Shown here piece by piece: positions 17,744 to 26,456 of a stretch of DNA of 64,000 nt (position 1 is its first letter; the number at the start of each line of letters is the position of its first letter). The translations under genes were made by a program, and so were the position numbers. This DNA is from Bacteroidales bacterium UBA3623. GTDB lineage: Bacteria > Bacteroidota > Bacteroidia > Bacteroidales > UBA932. The DNA is taken from contig DFLI01000051.1 in NCBI GenBank assembly GCA_002373715.1, positions 37,399-101,398 of the forward strand. The letters run 5' to 3'. The notes under the pieces are model-generated. The model saw only the letters and a list, made by a program, of their open reading frames with translations, had not been told where the DNA came from and ran no database searches.

Positions 17744-19189
17744 ATGAAAAGGAAACTGATCACCGCGCTGGCGCTCATCCTGGCAGTAGCCTGTGGAAAG
17801 ACTCCTGACCCCGATCCCATTCCCGACAACAAGGACGACGGATTGTATGACCTTTCGCAAGTGACTGTCATGGACTCCGGCACCATCTCTCTTGAGCAGT
17901 TCTATCAGGGACTGCTGCAAGAGTCTTCATCCTCCAACGATGATTACGACCCCGCCCTGTACGACTATTATTCCAGCCTGCTGAAACAAGCGCAAGGCAC
18001 CCAGACCAAGGCAGAGAGCGGCAGCATGAGCTATGCCTGGACCATTCTCCGTTACACTACAAAGGATGTTTCCGGCAAAAACATAGAGTGCTCCGAAGCG
18101 CTGGTGTGGCCTATCAGCTCGAACGGTTCACAGCAAGCAAGAAACGTACTGATTGGCTGTCATGTCACCATCACCGGAGACGAGCAGCGCCCCAGCAATT
18201 TTACCAACGGGGGCGTTTCCAATGACGTAAATTTGCTGGCCACCTTTGCCAGCCCGCTCTCCCAGAGCGCGTTGGTGATCCTGCCCGACTACGAAGGGTA
18301 CGGTGCCACCCGCAACCACCATCATCCCTATTGCAACCGCGAAGTAACATCCCTACAGGTAGTGGATGGTGCCAAGGCGGGCATTGCCTGGTATGAGAAA
18401 GAAAAGAATAAACTGGCCGATGGCTGGAAGTCGGTGGCTGTTGGCTATTCTCAGGGTGGCGCAGCAGCGGCCGGAGTGTATCGCTATTGCCGCGAACATA
18501 GCGAGAGCGGCCTTCGCCTGGCCGGTGCCATCTGCGCAGACGGGCCGTACGACCTTATGGCAACGCTGACTGAATACGCCCATAGCGGACAGTTGTATAT
18601 GCCCATTGCCGCTGCCCTTATCCTGAAGGGTGCAATAGATACCAACCCCCGCCTCAAGGAGTTGGGCTGCACTTATGCAGACTTCTGCTCACCGGAGTTC
18701 ATAAGAACGGGAATCTTCGACTGGCTTAAGGACAAGGAGGTAGCCGGGAACAAAATGAACAAACAACTGCTCAGCGCCCTTGGCTTGGATCCGCAGGGAT
18801 ACGCTCCCATTGAGATGTGCTTCAAGCCTTCCCTGCTGGCCTATTTCAAGGACGGCAGCGTGGACGGAGATATATCGGCCGATAAACTCCAGGCCCTCCG
18901 GCAGTGCCTGGAGGAGAATTCCCTCTCCTACGGCGGATGGATGCCCCCGCAGGCCTCCGGCCTCACCTTCTTCCATTCAACCACAGACGATGTGGTGCCC
19001 CCGATTAACCTCTACACCATGGATGACCAGTGGGCCAGCCAGAGCGACCATTATAGCACCTACCTTTACACCTCCTCCGCCCTGGGCTCCCATACCACTA
19101 CCGGCAACATGTTCTTTATCCAGTTCTGTTCCGGTTACATTGACGACATCCTGAACGGCAAATGGTCTTCCCAGCATAAGAAATTATAA
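17744..19189 (+). CDS. Secretory-lipase-like alpha/beta hydrolase lipoprotein
   Basis: 481 residues. Lipoprotein signal (MKRKLITALALILAVAC), a Pro/Asp-rich linker (PDPDPIPDN), then a hydrolase resembling the secretory lipase family: SALVILPDYEGYGATRNH, nucleophile Ser236 in VGYSQGGAAAAG, an acid in TTDDVVPPINLY and a His in LGSHTTTGNMF. It has a long N-terminal extension of ~85 residues before the core. Such enzymes cut esters of lipids or acylated sugars. It lies 12 nt after the C13 gene in the same operon, so it probably works on the same extracellular material or host compound. Confidence 0.82.
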   Translation: MKRKLITALALILAVACGKTPDPDPIPDNKDDGLYDLSQVTVMDSGTISLEQFYQGLLQESSSSNDDYDPALYDYYSSLLKQAQGTQTKAESGSMSYAWTILRYTTKDVSGKNIECSEALVWPISSNGSQQARNVLIGCHVTITGDEQRPSNFTNGGVSNDVNLLATFASPLSQSALVILPDYEGYGATRNHHHPYCNREVTSLQVVDGAKAGIAWYEKEKNKLADGWKSVAVGYSQGGAAAAGVYRYCREHSESGLRLAGAICADGPYDLMATLTEYAHSGQLYMPIAAALILKGAIDTNPRLKELGCTYADFCSPEFIRTGIFDWLKDKEVAGNKMNKQLLSALGLDPQGYAPIEMCFKPSLLAYFKDGSVDGDISADKLQALRQCLEENSLSYGGWMPPQASGLTFFHSTTDDVVPPINLYTMDDQWASQSDHYSTYLYTSSALGSHTTTGNMFFIQFCSGYIDDILNGKWSSQHKKL

Positions 19190-19203
19190 TGATCACAAAG
19201 AAT

Positions 19204-20202
19204 ATGAAAAAGAACTTTTTTGGCAAAGCATTGATTCTTGCCGCAACAGCGCTGATGGCGCTTGCATGTACAAAGGATAACACCCAGAAGAAAGTAGCGG
19301 TACTGCTTCCGGACGCCAACACAATAGACCGTTGGGCCACCGACAAGGCCAATCTGGAGACGGTAATGGGTAAGTACGGCTTCCAAACCACTTTCTACAT
19401 TGCCCCGGAAACAGCCGCCGGAGCAGAGAAGCAGGTGGAACAGCTTCGGGAAGCCCTCCGCGCCGGAGCCAAGTACATTGTGCTAACGGCCATTGACTAT
19501 CAGAAGATTAACGAGTCCGGGCTGCTTGAGCAGTATCCCGACGTAAAGGTAGTTTGCCACGACCGTTTTGTTCTTGACAACTCCCGCATAGCTTATATTT
19601 CTTCCACCGACACCAAGGAAATCGGCCGTATGCAGGCCATGTTCCTGCTCAATCATTTCCATTCCTCCGGTGCGGCTACCATGACCATCGAATTCCTGGA
19701 GGGCCCCGAGACCGACATCAACGCCAAGGATTACTTCGAGGGCGCCATGGAGCTTCTCAAGAAATACATCGACAACAATCAACTGGTAGTCAAGAGTGGC
19801 AAGAAAACATATGCTCAGGTAAAGGCCGACAGCTGGGACACTGCCGACGGCCGCAAAGCCATGCAGGACCGCCTTACCAGTTATGGACTTGGTGAACGCC
19901 CGGATATGATTCTTGCCGCCATCGACAACCTGGCTCAGGGAGCCATTGAGGCGCTGGAAGAAGCAGGAATAACGGACATGCCGGTGATCACCGGTCAGGA
20001 CAACACCGCCATGGCACAGAGTAATATCAAGCACGGCAAACAGGCCATGACCATAGACAAGAACCTGCAGGATATGGCCTACAACACAGGCCTGATTGTT
20101 AACAACCTAGTCTCCCATTCCCCCATCCAAACCAGCCAGAGCATCTCCGGAATCCCGGTACTCTACTCCAAGATTACCCTGATGACCGTAGACAGCTATT
20201 AA
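19204..20202 (+). CDS. Sugar-type periplasmic-binding lipoprotein (LacI/RbsB fold)
   Basis: 332 residues from the ATG at 19204, chosen because MKKNFFGKALILAATALMAL with lipobox LMALAC follows directly; an earlier ATG at 19189 overlaps the upstream stop. The body is a type 1 periplasmic-binding fold of the ribose/galactose class: KKVAVLLPDANTIDRWATDK, REALRAGAKYIVLTAID, IAYISSTDTKEIGRMQAMFL, PDMILAAIDNLAQGAIEALE, PVITGQDN. No transporter partners are encoded nearby. It is the third ligand-binding fold in this operon, which argues for sensing or scavenging of specific compounds at the cell surface rather than classical ABC import. Confidence 0.82.
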   Translation: MKKNFFGKALILAATALMALACTKDNTQKKVAVLLPDANTIDRWATDKANLETVMGKYGFQTTFYIAPETAAGAEKQVEQLREALRAGAKYIVLTAIDYQKINESGLLEQYPDVKVVCHDRFVLDNSRIAYISSTDTKEIGRMQAMFLLNHFHSSGAATMTIEFLEGPETDINAKDYFEGAMELLKKYIDNNQLVVKSGKKTYAQVKADSWDTADGRKAMQDRLTSYGLGERPDMILAAIDNLAQGAIEALEEAGITDMPVITGQDNTAMAQSNIKHGKQAMTIDKNLQDMAYNTGLIVNNLVSHSPIQTSQSISGIPVLYSKITLMTVDSY

Positions 20203-20221
20203 AAATCAACAGTGTACGCAC

Positions 20222-20365
20222 ATGAACAAAGAAAAGATAAACAAATTGGATTATGAGTCCCCACAGCTAATTGTGATGGAAATCCAACCGGGCCATTCGT
20301 TGCTGCAGGCCAGCAAAGACGATTATATCGACGGCGGGGACGATACCTGGGGAATAACTGTATAG
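20222..20365 (+). CDS. 47-residue peptide with a leader-like motif
   Basis: A small ORF that starts MNKEKINKLDYESPQLIVME, continues HSLLQASKDD, and ends in an acidic Gly/Asp-rich tail with DGGDDTWGITV. It lies 19 nt after the preceding gene and 13 nt before the fimbrillin-like gene in the same strand and operon. The pattern K-x-Y-x-x-P near the N-terminus followed about 15 residues later by LL-x-A-S resembles many tiny Bacteroidales proteins found next to surface-protein genes. I know of no assigned function. It could be a processed peptide; the HprK/PqqD/ABC operon 5 kb away is a conceivable maturation system, but nothing in the sequence proves that. Confidence 0.7.
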   Translation: MNKEKINKLDYESPQLIVMEIQPGHSLLQASKDDYIDGGDDTWGITV

Positions 20366-20378
20366 GGAGGGAATGAAG

Positions 20379-21224
20379 ATGAGAAAGAATAATCTGTTTG
20401 TGCTACTTGCCGCCGCCATGTCGGCCGGCACTGTCTTCTACTCTTGCAACCGATTTGAAGAACAACTGCAGCCGCAAGAGCCACAGGAGCAGGGAACATC
20501 TGCGTACACCCTGAAGGTGAAAGCCGAAAAAGGAACGGCCACCAAAGCCTTGACCGATGAAGGGGTTACCTTGAAAGCCTCCTGGGCAGCGGGAGATGAT
20601 GTAGAAGTGTACAATGTGGGTGGGGATCACCTTGGAACGCTGGTTCCTGCAGTGAGCAGTACCTCTTCGACAACCTTGTCGGGCAACTTGACAACAGCCC
20701 CTGCGATGGATGAAGTCCTAACGCTCAAATTCCGTTCGAACAACTATGCCACCCAGCAGGGAACTTTGGAGTATATAGCAGCCAACTGCGACTACGCTAC
20801 GGCAGAGGTCACCGTGACGGCGGTTAGTGGTAATAGCATTGAAACCACTCCGGCCCATTTCGTGAGCCAGCAGGCCATTGTGAAATTTACGCTCAGGAAT
20901 TCCGGCGATACGGGCGATTTGAACGTAACTCAGTTGCTGGTTAATGATGGCACCAACACCTATACCATAACCCCGGTCTCTGCAACCCCCAGTGTGCTCT
21001 ATGTGGCCATTGAGGGTTTCTCTGAGCAAACCGTCACCATGACGGCCAACACCGGGAGCGCATATTATGACAGGACCAAGGCCGATGTCACGTTCGAGAA
21101 TGGAAAATTCTATCGGATAAAAGCCCTGATGACGCAACGAACGTTGAAAAGTATCTCCATCAGTGGACTTGAACCGGTTCCCATGTATTACTATGGCGGG
21201 GCTCTTCAGATTAATGCACGCTAA
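20379..21224 (+). CDS. Fimbrillin-like (FimB/Mfa2-type) surface lipoprotein
   Basis: 281 residues from the ATG at 20379; an ATG two codons earlier at 20373 is possible, but GGGAGGG at 20365-20371 is better spaced for 20379. The lipoprotein signal ends TVFYSC. The mature part is Thr/Ser-rich and begins with the TKALTDEGVTLKASWAAGDD block typical of fimbrillin-like proteins, in which a Thr-Lys-Ala segment precedes W..GD. These lipoproteins are subunits or anchors of Bacteroidales fimbriae or related surface fibres. It precedes the large GLUG protein, suggesting both are displayed together. Confidence 0.75.
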   Translation: MRKNNLFVLLAAAMSAGTVFYSCNRFEEQLQPQEPQEQGTSAYTLKVKAEKGTATKALTDEGVTLKASWAAGDDVEVYNVGGDHLGTLVPAVSSTSSTTLSGNLTTAPAMDEVLTLKFRSNNYATQQGTLEYIAANCDYATAEVTVTAVSGNSIETTPAHFVSQQAIVKFTLRNSGDTGDLNVTQLLVNDGTNTYTITPVSATPSVLYVAIEGFSEQTVTMTANTGSAYYDRTKADVTFENGKFYRIKALMTQRTLKSISISGLEPVPMYYYGGALQINAR

Positions 21225-21250
21225 AACGTGAAACTTTGAGTGAACGAAAG

Positions 21251-24200
21251 ATGAAAAAGATAAAATTCATTCTTGCTGCATTGCTCTTTTTGGTGGGAGC
21301 ACAGTTGGGACAGGCCTATACCATCAACGACCGCGGTATCAAAGGCAGCGGCACGCTTGAAGACCCCTATCTTATCAATTCGGCTGAGGACTGGAAAATT
21401 ATGTCCATTTTTCAGTCCGGCAATGTGGCTGGAGCCAGCGATATAAACCTTACGGGCAAATATGTCAAGCTTACGGCCGATATCAGCGTTGGGGAATATA
21501 TGTTGGGTGCAGATAACCCGTTCCGGGGCATTTTTGACGGAAACGGCCACACGGTCACGTACCGGTTCAAAATCCCTACAGACCATGTGCCGGTATTATA
21601 TGATTATAGGGCCCCCTTCCGTTTTCTGGGGGATGGCGCCGTCATCAAGAATCTGCACGTCACGGGCCTTATAGAGTCCTATCAAAAATACAACGCCGGC
21701 TTGGTGAGTGAGGTGAAAGAGGATGCCACGGTGACCATCAGCAACTGTTGGGTGAGTATGACACTTGACGAATATGGCCCCAGGGACGCTGACGCCACCA
21801 ACGGCGGAATTGTCGCCCACACGTGCAAGGGGTCCGTTACAACCATTACGGACTGCCTCTTTGATGGCGTATTTAAGACGGGCGGTGGTAATTACAGTGA
21901 CTATTGCGGCGGCCTGGTGGGTTATAAAAACGGGAAACTGGTCCTGATCAATTGCCTTTTCAGACCTTCCAGCATAGACATCACAACCACCAGCCATTGC
22001 AAGACATTGGCCCGCTATAACGACACCAAGAACCTGGTTTTCGAAAACTGCTACTATACCCAGACCTTTGGCGAGGCCCAAGGTAGGGACGCCAGCGGTA
22101 TGGCCGAAAACGAGTTGTTGGGAAGACTGGGCAGCAACTGGCAGATGTCCGCCGGGGGCAAGGTGGTCCCGGCTACAATTGTAGTGAACCCGTTCTATGG
22201 AAGCGGTGACTCGGAGTCGGATCCCTATCTCATCTCGTCGCCCGGCAACTGGAACTATCTGGCCGAAAAGGTGAGGACGGGAAGCACTTACAGCGGTAAA
22301 TTCTTCAAACTGGTCACGGACATTACGGTCAATACCATGGTGGGCGTGAGCAACAGCAAGTACTTTGGCGGCACCTTTGACGGTGGCGGGAACACGCTTG
22401 TCTTCAACTATACTTCCGTGCAGGAGTATTGCGCTCCGTTCCGGTACATCCACGGTGCCACCATCAAGAACCTGCAAACTGCCGGCATCATCAATGCCTC
22501 GGCCAAGTATGCCGCAGGTATTGCCGGCTATGCCCAGAATATAAACCATATTACTTCCTGCAGGAGCAGTGTTGTCATCATGAGCAGCATCGATGGCGAC
22601 GGAAGTCACGGTGGCCTGGTGGGTGAAGTGGTGAAGGGAAACACGGACGTTTATTTTGAAGATTGCCTTTTCGACGGTATCTTCTCAGGAGCGAAGACCG
22701 AGAAGTGGGGCGGCTTCGTGGGCTGGAACGAGAATGGGCCGGACAGCCATTTCTATCATTGCCTGTTCAATCCTTCCTCCGTGGGTGTTGACACGGACGG
22801 CTGCTATACGTATGCCCGGAGAAGTGATTCTGATGACATTCACTTCTACGAGAACAAAAAGAGTTACTATACGTACCTGCTGAATAATGCGCAGGGCTGG
22901 GATGGTGGGGGGAAGACTGCCGCAGAGCTGGTTGCTCTCCTCGGCGCCAACTGGGAAGTGGTTGCCGATCGCGCGGTGCCCAAGTTTACCAAATCACAAG
23001 ACATCAAGAATTTCCCGGGCAATGGTACGCCGGAAGACCCGTATCTCATCGCAGAACCGGCCCATTGGCTTAAGCTTGAATCTGAGTTGGCGAAAGGATT
23101 CACTTATGACGGATATTACTTCAAGCTGGTGGCGGATTTGACCATCAGCCGAATGGCGGGTCTTGATACGAAGCCTTTCTCCGGAGTATTTGATGGAGAC
23201 GGGCATATCCTCACCCTGAACCTTACCGGGACCAGCGAGATCAAATATGTCGCTCTCTTCGGCTGTCTGGACGGTGCTACCATCAAGAACCTTCACTTGG
23301 CTGGAAACGTGACGTCCGATCAGTATCCTGCGGCAGTGGCAGCCTATGTCAGCAGCAATGGTACTCACAGGTCCAGTACCATTGTAAACTGCGAAAACTC
23401 GGCCGCCATCCATTCCACCTCTTCCGGTAATGTTTACGCCGGGTCCTATGTGGGGCGTGTTGTAGCTATGAACTATGATGCGGATCTCATCATTGACGCT
23501 TGTTCTTTTCTGGGAAGCATTGATCTGAGTGCGGGGAAAAGCGGAGGTGGTTTTATTGGAAAGGTTGAATCAAGTGGCTCCGTCCGTGTGAAATACTGCC
23601 TGTTTACCCCGTCTTCCCTTTCCATCAAAGAAATTGATGACAGCGATGGAAAGTTTTATATGTTTGGACCTAATCTGAGTGCCAGCAGCAGTTGCTATAA
23701 TTCGCTGGCGCTCGATTATCGGTCTCCGACCGGCAATAAGCCGTTGGTCACTTCTCAGCAGGGTCAATTAATTCGTACGGTCAGCGGTGGAGATTATATT
23801 ACCGTGGCCATAGATGGAACGCCAACGGAACACAACGTCAGCGGAATTACCACCTATAAGAACGGAAATGATGATCGTCCAGGCTTCGTTTATGGTAATG
23901 AGATCTGTGGTGGAGAAAACTTCTATTTGTATCTTCTCCTGAGCTATGGGGGCGATAAGGAAACCTTCTACGAGTACGTTGCCAATCACGGCACCCTTTC
24001 GGGCTCTGAGAAGACCTGTATCAATGATCACTATGAACATCGTATGGCTGATGCTAATACAGTGATCAGCGCCTCCGGTGTTGTGGTCCTCCGGGATGAT
24101 GTGAACAACAGTGAGGTCATAACGCAGATGGCCGGGCAGTCCAAAAACGTGACGGTTGGCCGTACGTTTGTCCACGGTGCGTGGAACAGCATCTGTTTGC

Positions 24201-24616
24201 CGTTCAACGTTTCTGCCGCTACTGTCAGTAAGGTATTTGGGGACGCTACTCAGCTGAGACGATTGAGCAGTTCTGAATTTACGGATGGGGCACTTTCCCT
24301 TTCTTTTGAAAGTATTGAGGTGTCGCTGGCAGGTACTATCATCATAGAGGCCGGAAAACCTTACATTATCAAGCCTTCCAAAGCTGCAGACGTAGTGAAT
24401 CCTGTCTTCGGGGGTGTAACCATCGTGAACAGTTCCACGCCCACTGTAACAGACGTGGCAACCTTCACTCCGGTTATCAATGTGAAGACCCTCCCTGCGC
24501 GCGATATGACCATCCTCTTCATTACAGGTGACGGGCAGTTGTCCTTCCCGCTCAATAACGAGAGCATCAAGGGCTTCCGCGCGTACATCCTGCTCACCGG
24601 CGCCGCCGCCCAATAG
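21251..24616 (+). CDS. Large GLUG-motif surface protein with three long repeats
   Basis: 1121 residues. The start at 21251 is supported by a clean signal peptide (MKKIKFILAALLFLVGAQLG plus QA). Three ~290-residue modules begin GSGTLEDPYLINSAEDW, GSGDSESDPYLISSPGNW and GNGTPEDPYLIAEPAHW. Each then shows YFKLVTDITV, a G.FDG.G..L block, GATIKNLQTAGII and C.FDG-type segments, the pattern of right-handed beta-helix GLUG proteins. The last ~200 residues form a separate domain (WNSICLPFNVSA, IIIEAGKPYIIKP) that ends abruptly at YILLTGAAAQ without the usual C-terminal continuation seen in related proteins. Likely an adhesin or glycan-binding surface protein. Last gene of the operon. Confidence 0.85.
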   Translation: MKKIKFILAALLFLVGAQLGQAYTINDRGIKGSGTLEDPYLINSAEDWKIMSIFQSGNVAGASDINLTGKYVKLTADISVGEYMLGADNPFRGIFDGNGHTVTYRFKIPTDHVPVLYDYRAPFRFLGDGAVIKNLHVTGLIESYQKYNAGLVSEVKEDATVTISNCWVSMTLDEYGPRDADATNGGIVAHTCKGSVTTITDCLFDGVFKTGGGNYSDYCGGLVGYKNGKLVLINCLFRPSSIDITTTSHCKTLARYNDTKNLVFENCYYTQTFGEAQGRDASGMAENELLGRLGSNWQMSAGGKVVPATIVVNPFYGSGDSESDPYLISSPGNWNYLAEKVRTGSTYSGKFFKLVTDITVNTMVGVSNSKYFGGTFDGGGNTLVFNYTSVQEYCAPFRYIHGATIKNLQTAGIINASAKYAAGIAGYAQNINHITSCRSSVVIMSSIDGDGSHGGLVGEVVKGNTDVYFEDCLFDGIFSGAKTEKWGGFVGWNENGPDSHFYHCLFNPSSVGVDTDGCYTYARRSDSDDIHFYENKKSYYTYLLNNAQGWDGGGKTAAELVALLGANWEVVADRAVPKFTKSQDIKNFPGNGTPEDPYLIAEPAHWLKLESELAKGFTYDGYYFKLVADLTISRMAGLDTKPFSGVFDGDGHILTLNLTGTSEIKYVALFGCLDGATIKNLHLAGNVTSDQYPAAVAAYVSSNGTHRSSTIVNCENSAAIHSTSSGNVYAGSYVGRVVAMNYDADLIIDACSFLGSIDLSAGKSGGGFIGKVESSGSVRVKYCLFTPSSLSIKEIDDSDGKFYMFGPNLSASSSCYNSLALDYRSPTGNKPLVTSQQGQLIRTVSGGDYITVAIDGTPTEHNVSGITTYKNGNDDRPGFVYGNEICGGENFYLYLLLSYGGDKETFYEYVANHGTLSGSEKTCINDHYEHRMADANTVISASGVVVLRDDVNNSEVITQMAGQSKNVTVGRTFVHGAWNSICLPFNVSAATVSKVFGDATQLRRLSSSEFTDGALSLSFESIEVSLAGTIIIEAGKPYIIKPSKAADVVNPVFGGVTIVNSSTPTVTDVATFTPVINVKTLPARDMTILFITGDGQLSFPLNNESIKGFRAYILLTGAAAQ

Positions 24617-24637
24617 CGATTCAATTGTTTTTACCAG

Positions 24638-24694
24638 TTTTTACAAACATTTGTGGCGTTTTGACAGAAGGATAGATAGGAGTATATATCTTTG
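24638..24694 (+). promoter_or_regulatory. Second copy of the shared promoter motif, upstream of the 24726 gene
   Basis: TTTTTACAAACATTTGTGGC starts at 24638, then TTTG (24660-24663) and TATCTTTG (24687-24694) with a 23-nt spacer. The motif lies 52 nt before CTTTG, the same distance as at 14455. The -7 box here is a full consensus match, 31 nt before the start codon. Confidence 0.65.
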
Positions 24695-24725
24695 CCTCAG
24701 AAAGAAACCACAAGCATAAAGAGAT

Positions 24726-25799
24726 ATGAAAAAGAAAAGCATCATCGTCCTGGCTAGCATAGTTGCCGTCTGTGCCATCGGCCTTCTTGCTTCCTATCTG
24801 TTCAGCTGGCCCGTCAGCAACGACAATGCCAGCGGCAATATAGGCAAGTCTTCCCGCTTCTCGCGCAAAACCGCTACCGAGCGCATAGATAATATGGAGG
24901 AGCTCCTCAGGGCCGATGAAGACTACAAGAACAGCATCGTTCTGGCCTATTCGGTTATGCAGGCCCGCGCCATTCAGTTTGGCAATCTAGTGGATATGTC
25001 CAACCAGGTAGCCGGAGACATCCCTGAATTTGAAGGCGTGCTCAAGGACATGAACGACATGGCTCCCATCTTTACCAATGTAGCCAACGCCCTGGTAGAA
25101 GCCGGTAATAACCTTAATACTGTTCTGGCAGGCAATTCCTGCCCCGATGTAACCCAGAGCACCATCAACGCTTCCCTGTCTTACACCACTCTCCAGAAAC
25201 AGAATCACCTGGCCAACCGCTTCATCGACACCACGGACAGGTACGTCAAGAAGGCCGATGCCACCGAGCAGCTCATGCTGGTGCGTGACCTGTGGCTGGA
25301 ATACCAGCAGATGACCGCCGCCCTGGAAGGAGACAAAAAAGCCGCCAAAGAGCTGGATAAGAAGGGCGTGCTCCTGACTGCCGAACAGGCATTAAAAGCC
25401 AGCGAATCCTTTAATGTAGTAAATCTGGCAGGCATCGTTACCAGCAATGATATGCTCGGCGGACTTGTGCCCATGGCGATTTTCGATCCGCTCCGTAACG
25501 TTGAAATCAGCCCTGATATCTTGAACAGTCAAACCACTGACTTGCTTGGATTCTCGGTTTCCAATCCCGCAAATATTTACTTCGGCCGGCTTTTTTACTT
25601 CAACGAAGGTGTTGATAATCTCGTTAAGAACAGTTTGAACCAGCCGGAACTTTTTGTTAATGGGCGACCCAGAATCCTTGATGAGAGAGTCAAAATCCTT
25701 AATGCCGGGCCCAAGATCATTAATATGACGCAAATCAACGATGTCATCTGCCAAACCGCCAATGGCAACGTAGAACGCCTGGAGCTCAAACACAGATAA
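24726..25799 (+). CDS. Unknown single-pass membrane or exported protein
   Basis: 357 residues that I do not recognise. One hydrophobic N-terminal segment (residues ~5-27, IIVLASIVAVCAIGLLASYL) is followed by a Ser/Arg-rich linker and a mostly helical domain (~55-240) rich in Asn/Ala/Met, then a mixed C-terminal part (LGFSVSNPANIYFGRLFYFN, GPKIINMTQINDVI). No cysteine pair, catalytic motif or repeat stands out. It has its own promoter, which shares the upstream motif of the secreted-protein operon, so the two are probably co-regulated. Convergent with the HAD gene 12 nt away. Confidence 0.75.
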   Translation: MKKKSIIVLASIVAVCAIGLLASYLFSWPVSNDNASGNIGKSSRFSRKTATERIDNMEELLRADEDYKNSIVLAYSVMQARAIQFGNLVDMSNQVAGDIPEFEGVLKDMNDMAPIFTNVANALVEAGNNLNTVLAGNSCPDVTQSTINASLSYTTLQKQNHLANRFIDTTDRYVKKADATEQLMLVRDLWLEYQQMTAALEGDKKAAKELDKKGVLLTAEQALKASESFNVVNLAGIVTSNDMLGGLVPMAIFDPLRNVEISPDILNSQTTDLLGFSVSNPANIYFGRLFYFNEGVDNLVKNSLNQPELFVNGRPRILDERVKILNAGPKIINMTQINDVICQTANGNVERLELKHR

Positions 25800-25811
25800 T
25801 TCTTCGGGGAT

Positions 25812-26450
25812 TTATTTTAGTAGCTGGGCAAAATCATCTATAACAGAATCGGCTCCGGCGGCCAGGAGTTCTGCGCGATTGGAATTGCCGTAGCTTACGC
25901 CGCAGGTGCGGGCCCCGGCGCCGGCACCCATTCTAATGTCTACAGGCATATCCCCTACTACCAGGGCTTCATCGGCCTGATAGCCCAATTCGCGAAGAGT
26001 TTTTAGCACGGGCTCCGGGTCCGGCTTGGCCTTGCTCACATTGTCTCCTCCCAGCACATAGGAGAAGTACTGCGCCACGCCCATTTCCTGCAGGAATTCG
26101 TTCAGGGACTGGTTGGAGCGGGAAGAAGCTACGGTGAGTACATAGCCTTTTTCATGCAGCACCGCCAGTGTTTCCTTTACATGCGGGAACAGCACGGGTA
26201 AATACTTATCCTTAAGGGAATAGAACACTTCCCGGCATTTGACGGCCCAGGCGGGAATTTCTTCCTCCTGCACTCCCGGGAACAGCGTGCGGATGCAGCC
26301 CGCCATGGGAAGGCCAATCACAGCCGTAATCTGTTCCGGAGTAGGCACGGGATATTGCATCTGCCGGGCCAGTTCCTGGTTGGTTTCTACAATGAGGCGG
26401 TTGGTGTCGGCCAGGGTGCCGTCAAAGTCAAAGATATAGAGCTTAATCAT
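25812..26450 (-). CDS. HAD-IA family phosphatase (phosphoglycolate-phosphatase-like)
   Basis: 212 residues. HAD motif I FDFDGTLADT (residues ~8-17), motif II Ser/Thr in LTVASSRSNQ, motif III Lys and motif IV VVGDMPVDIRMGAGAG are all present, with an alpha-helical cap between I and II. It hydrolyses a phosphate from a small metabolite; the substrate is not readable. It begins 6 nt after the ABC exporter gene and is the last gene of the operon with the HprK-like kinase, so it may reverse or balance a phosphorylation step, or be a passenger. Confidence 0.9.
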   Translation of the reverse strand: MIKLYIFDFDGTLADTNRLIVETNQELARQMQYPVPTPEQITAVIGLPMAGCIRTLFPGVQEEEIPAWAVKCREVFYSLKDKYLPVLFPHVKETLAVLHEKGYVLTVASSRSNQSLNEFLQEMGVAQYFSYVLGGDNVSKAKPDPEPVLKTLRELGYQADEALVVGDMPVDIRMGAGAGARTCGVSYGNSNRAELLAAGADSVIDDFAQLLK

Positions 26451-26456
26451 AGATTT

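Noticed and set aside
20222..20365. Calling the 47-mer the precursor of the HprK/PqqD operon
   Set aside because: The genes lie 5 kb apart on opposite strands with an unrelated gene between, and the peptide ends TWGITV without the Ser terminus expected for a known lasso kinase; kept only as a hypothesis.
12653..24616. Accessory block as a prophage, ICE or transposon
   Set aside because: No integrase, transposase, conjugation or phage structural gene is present, and no flanking direct repeats were found.
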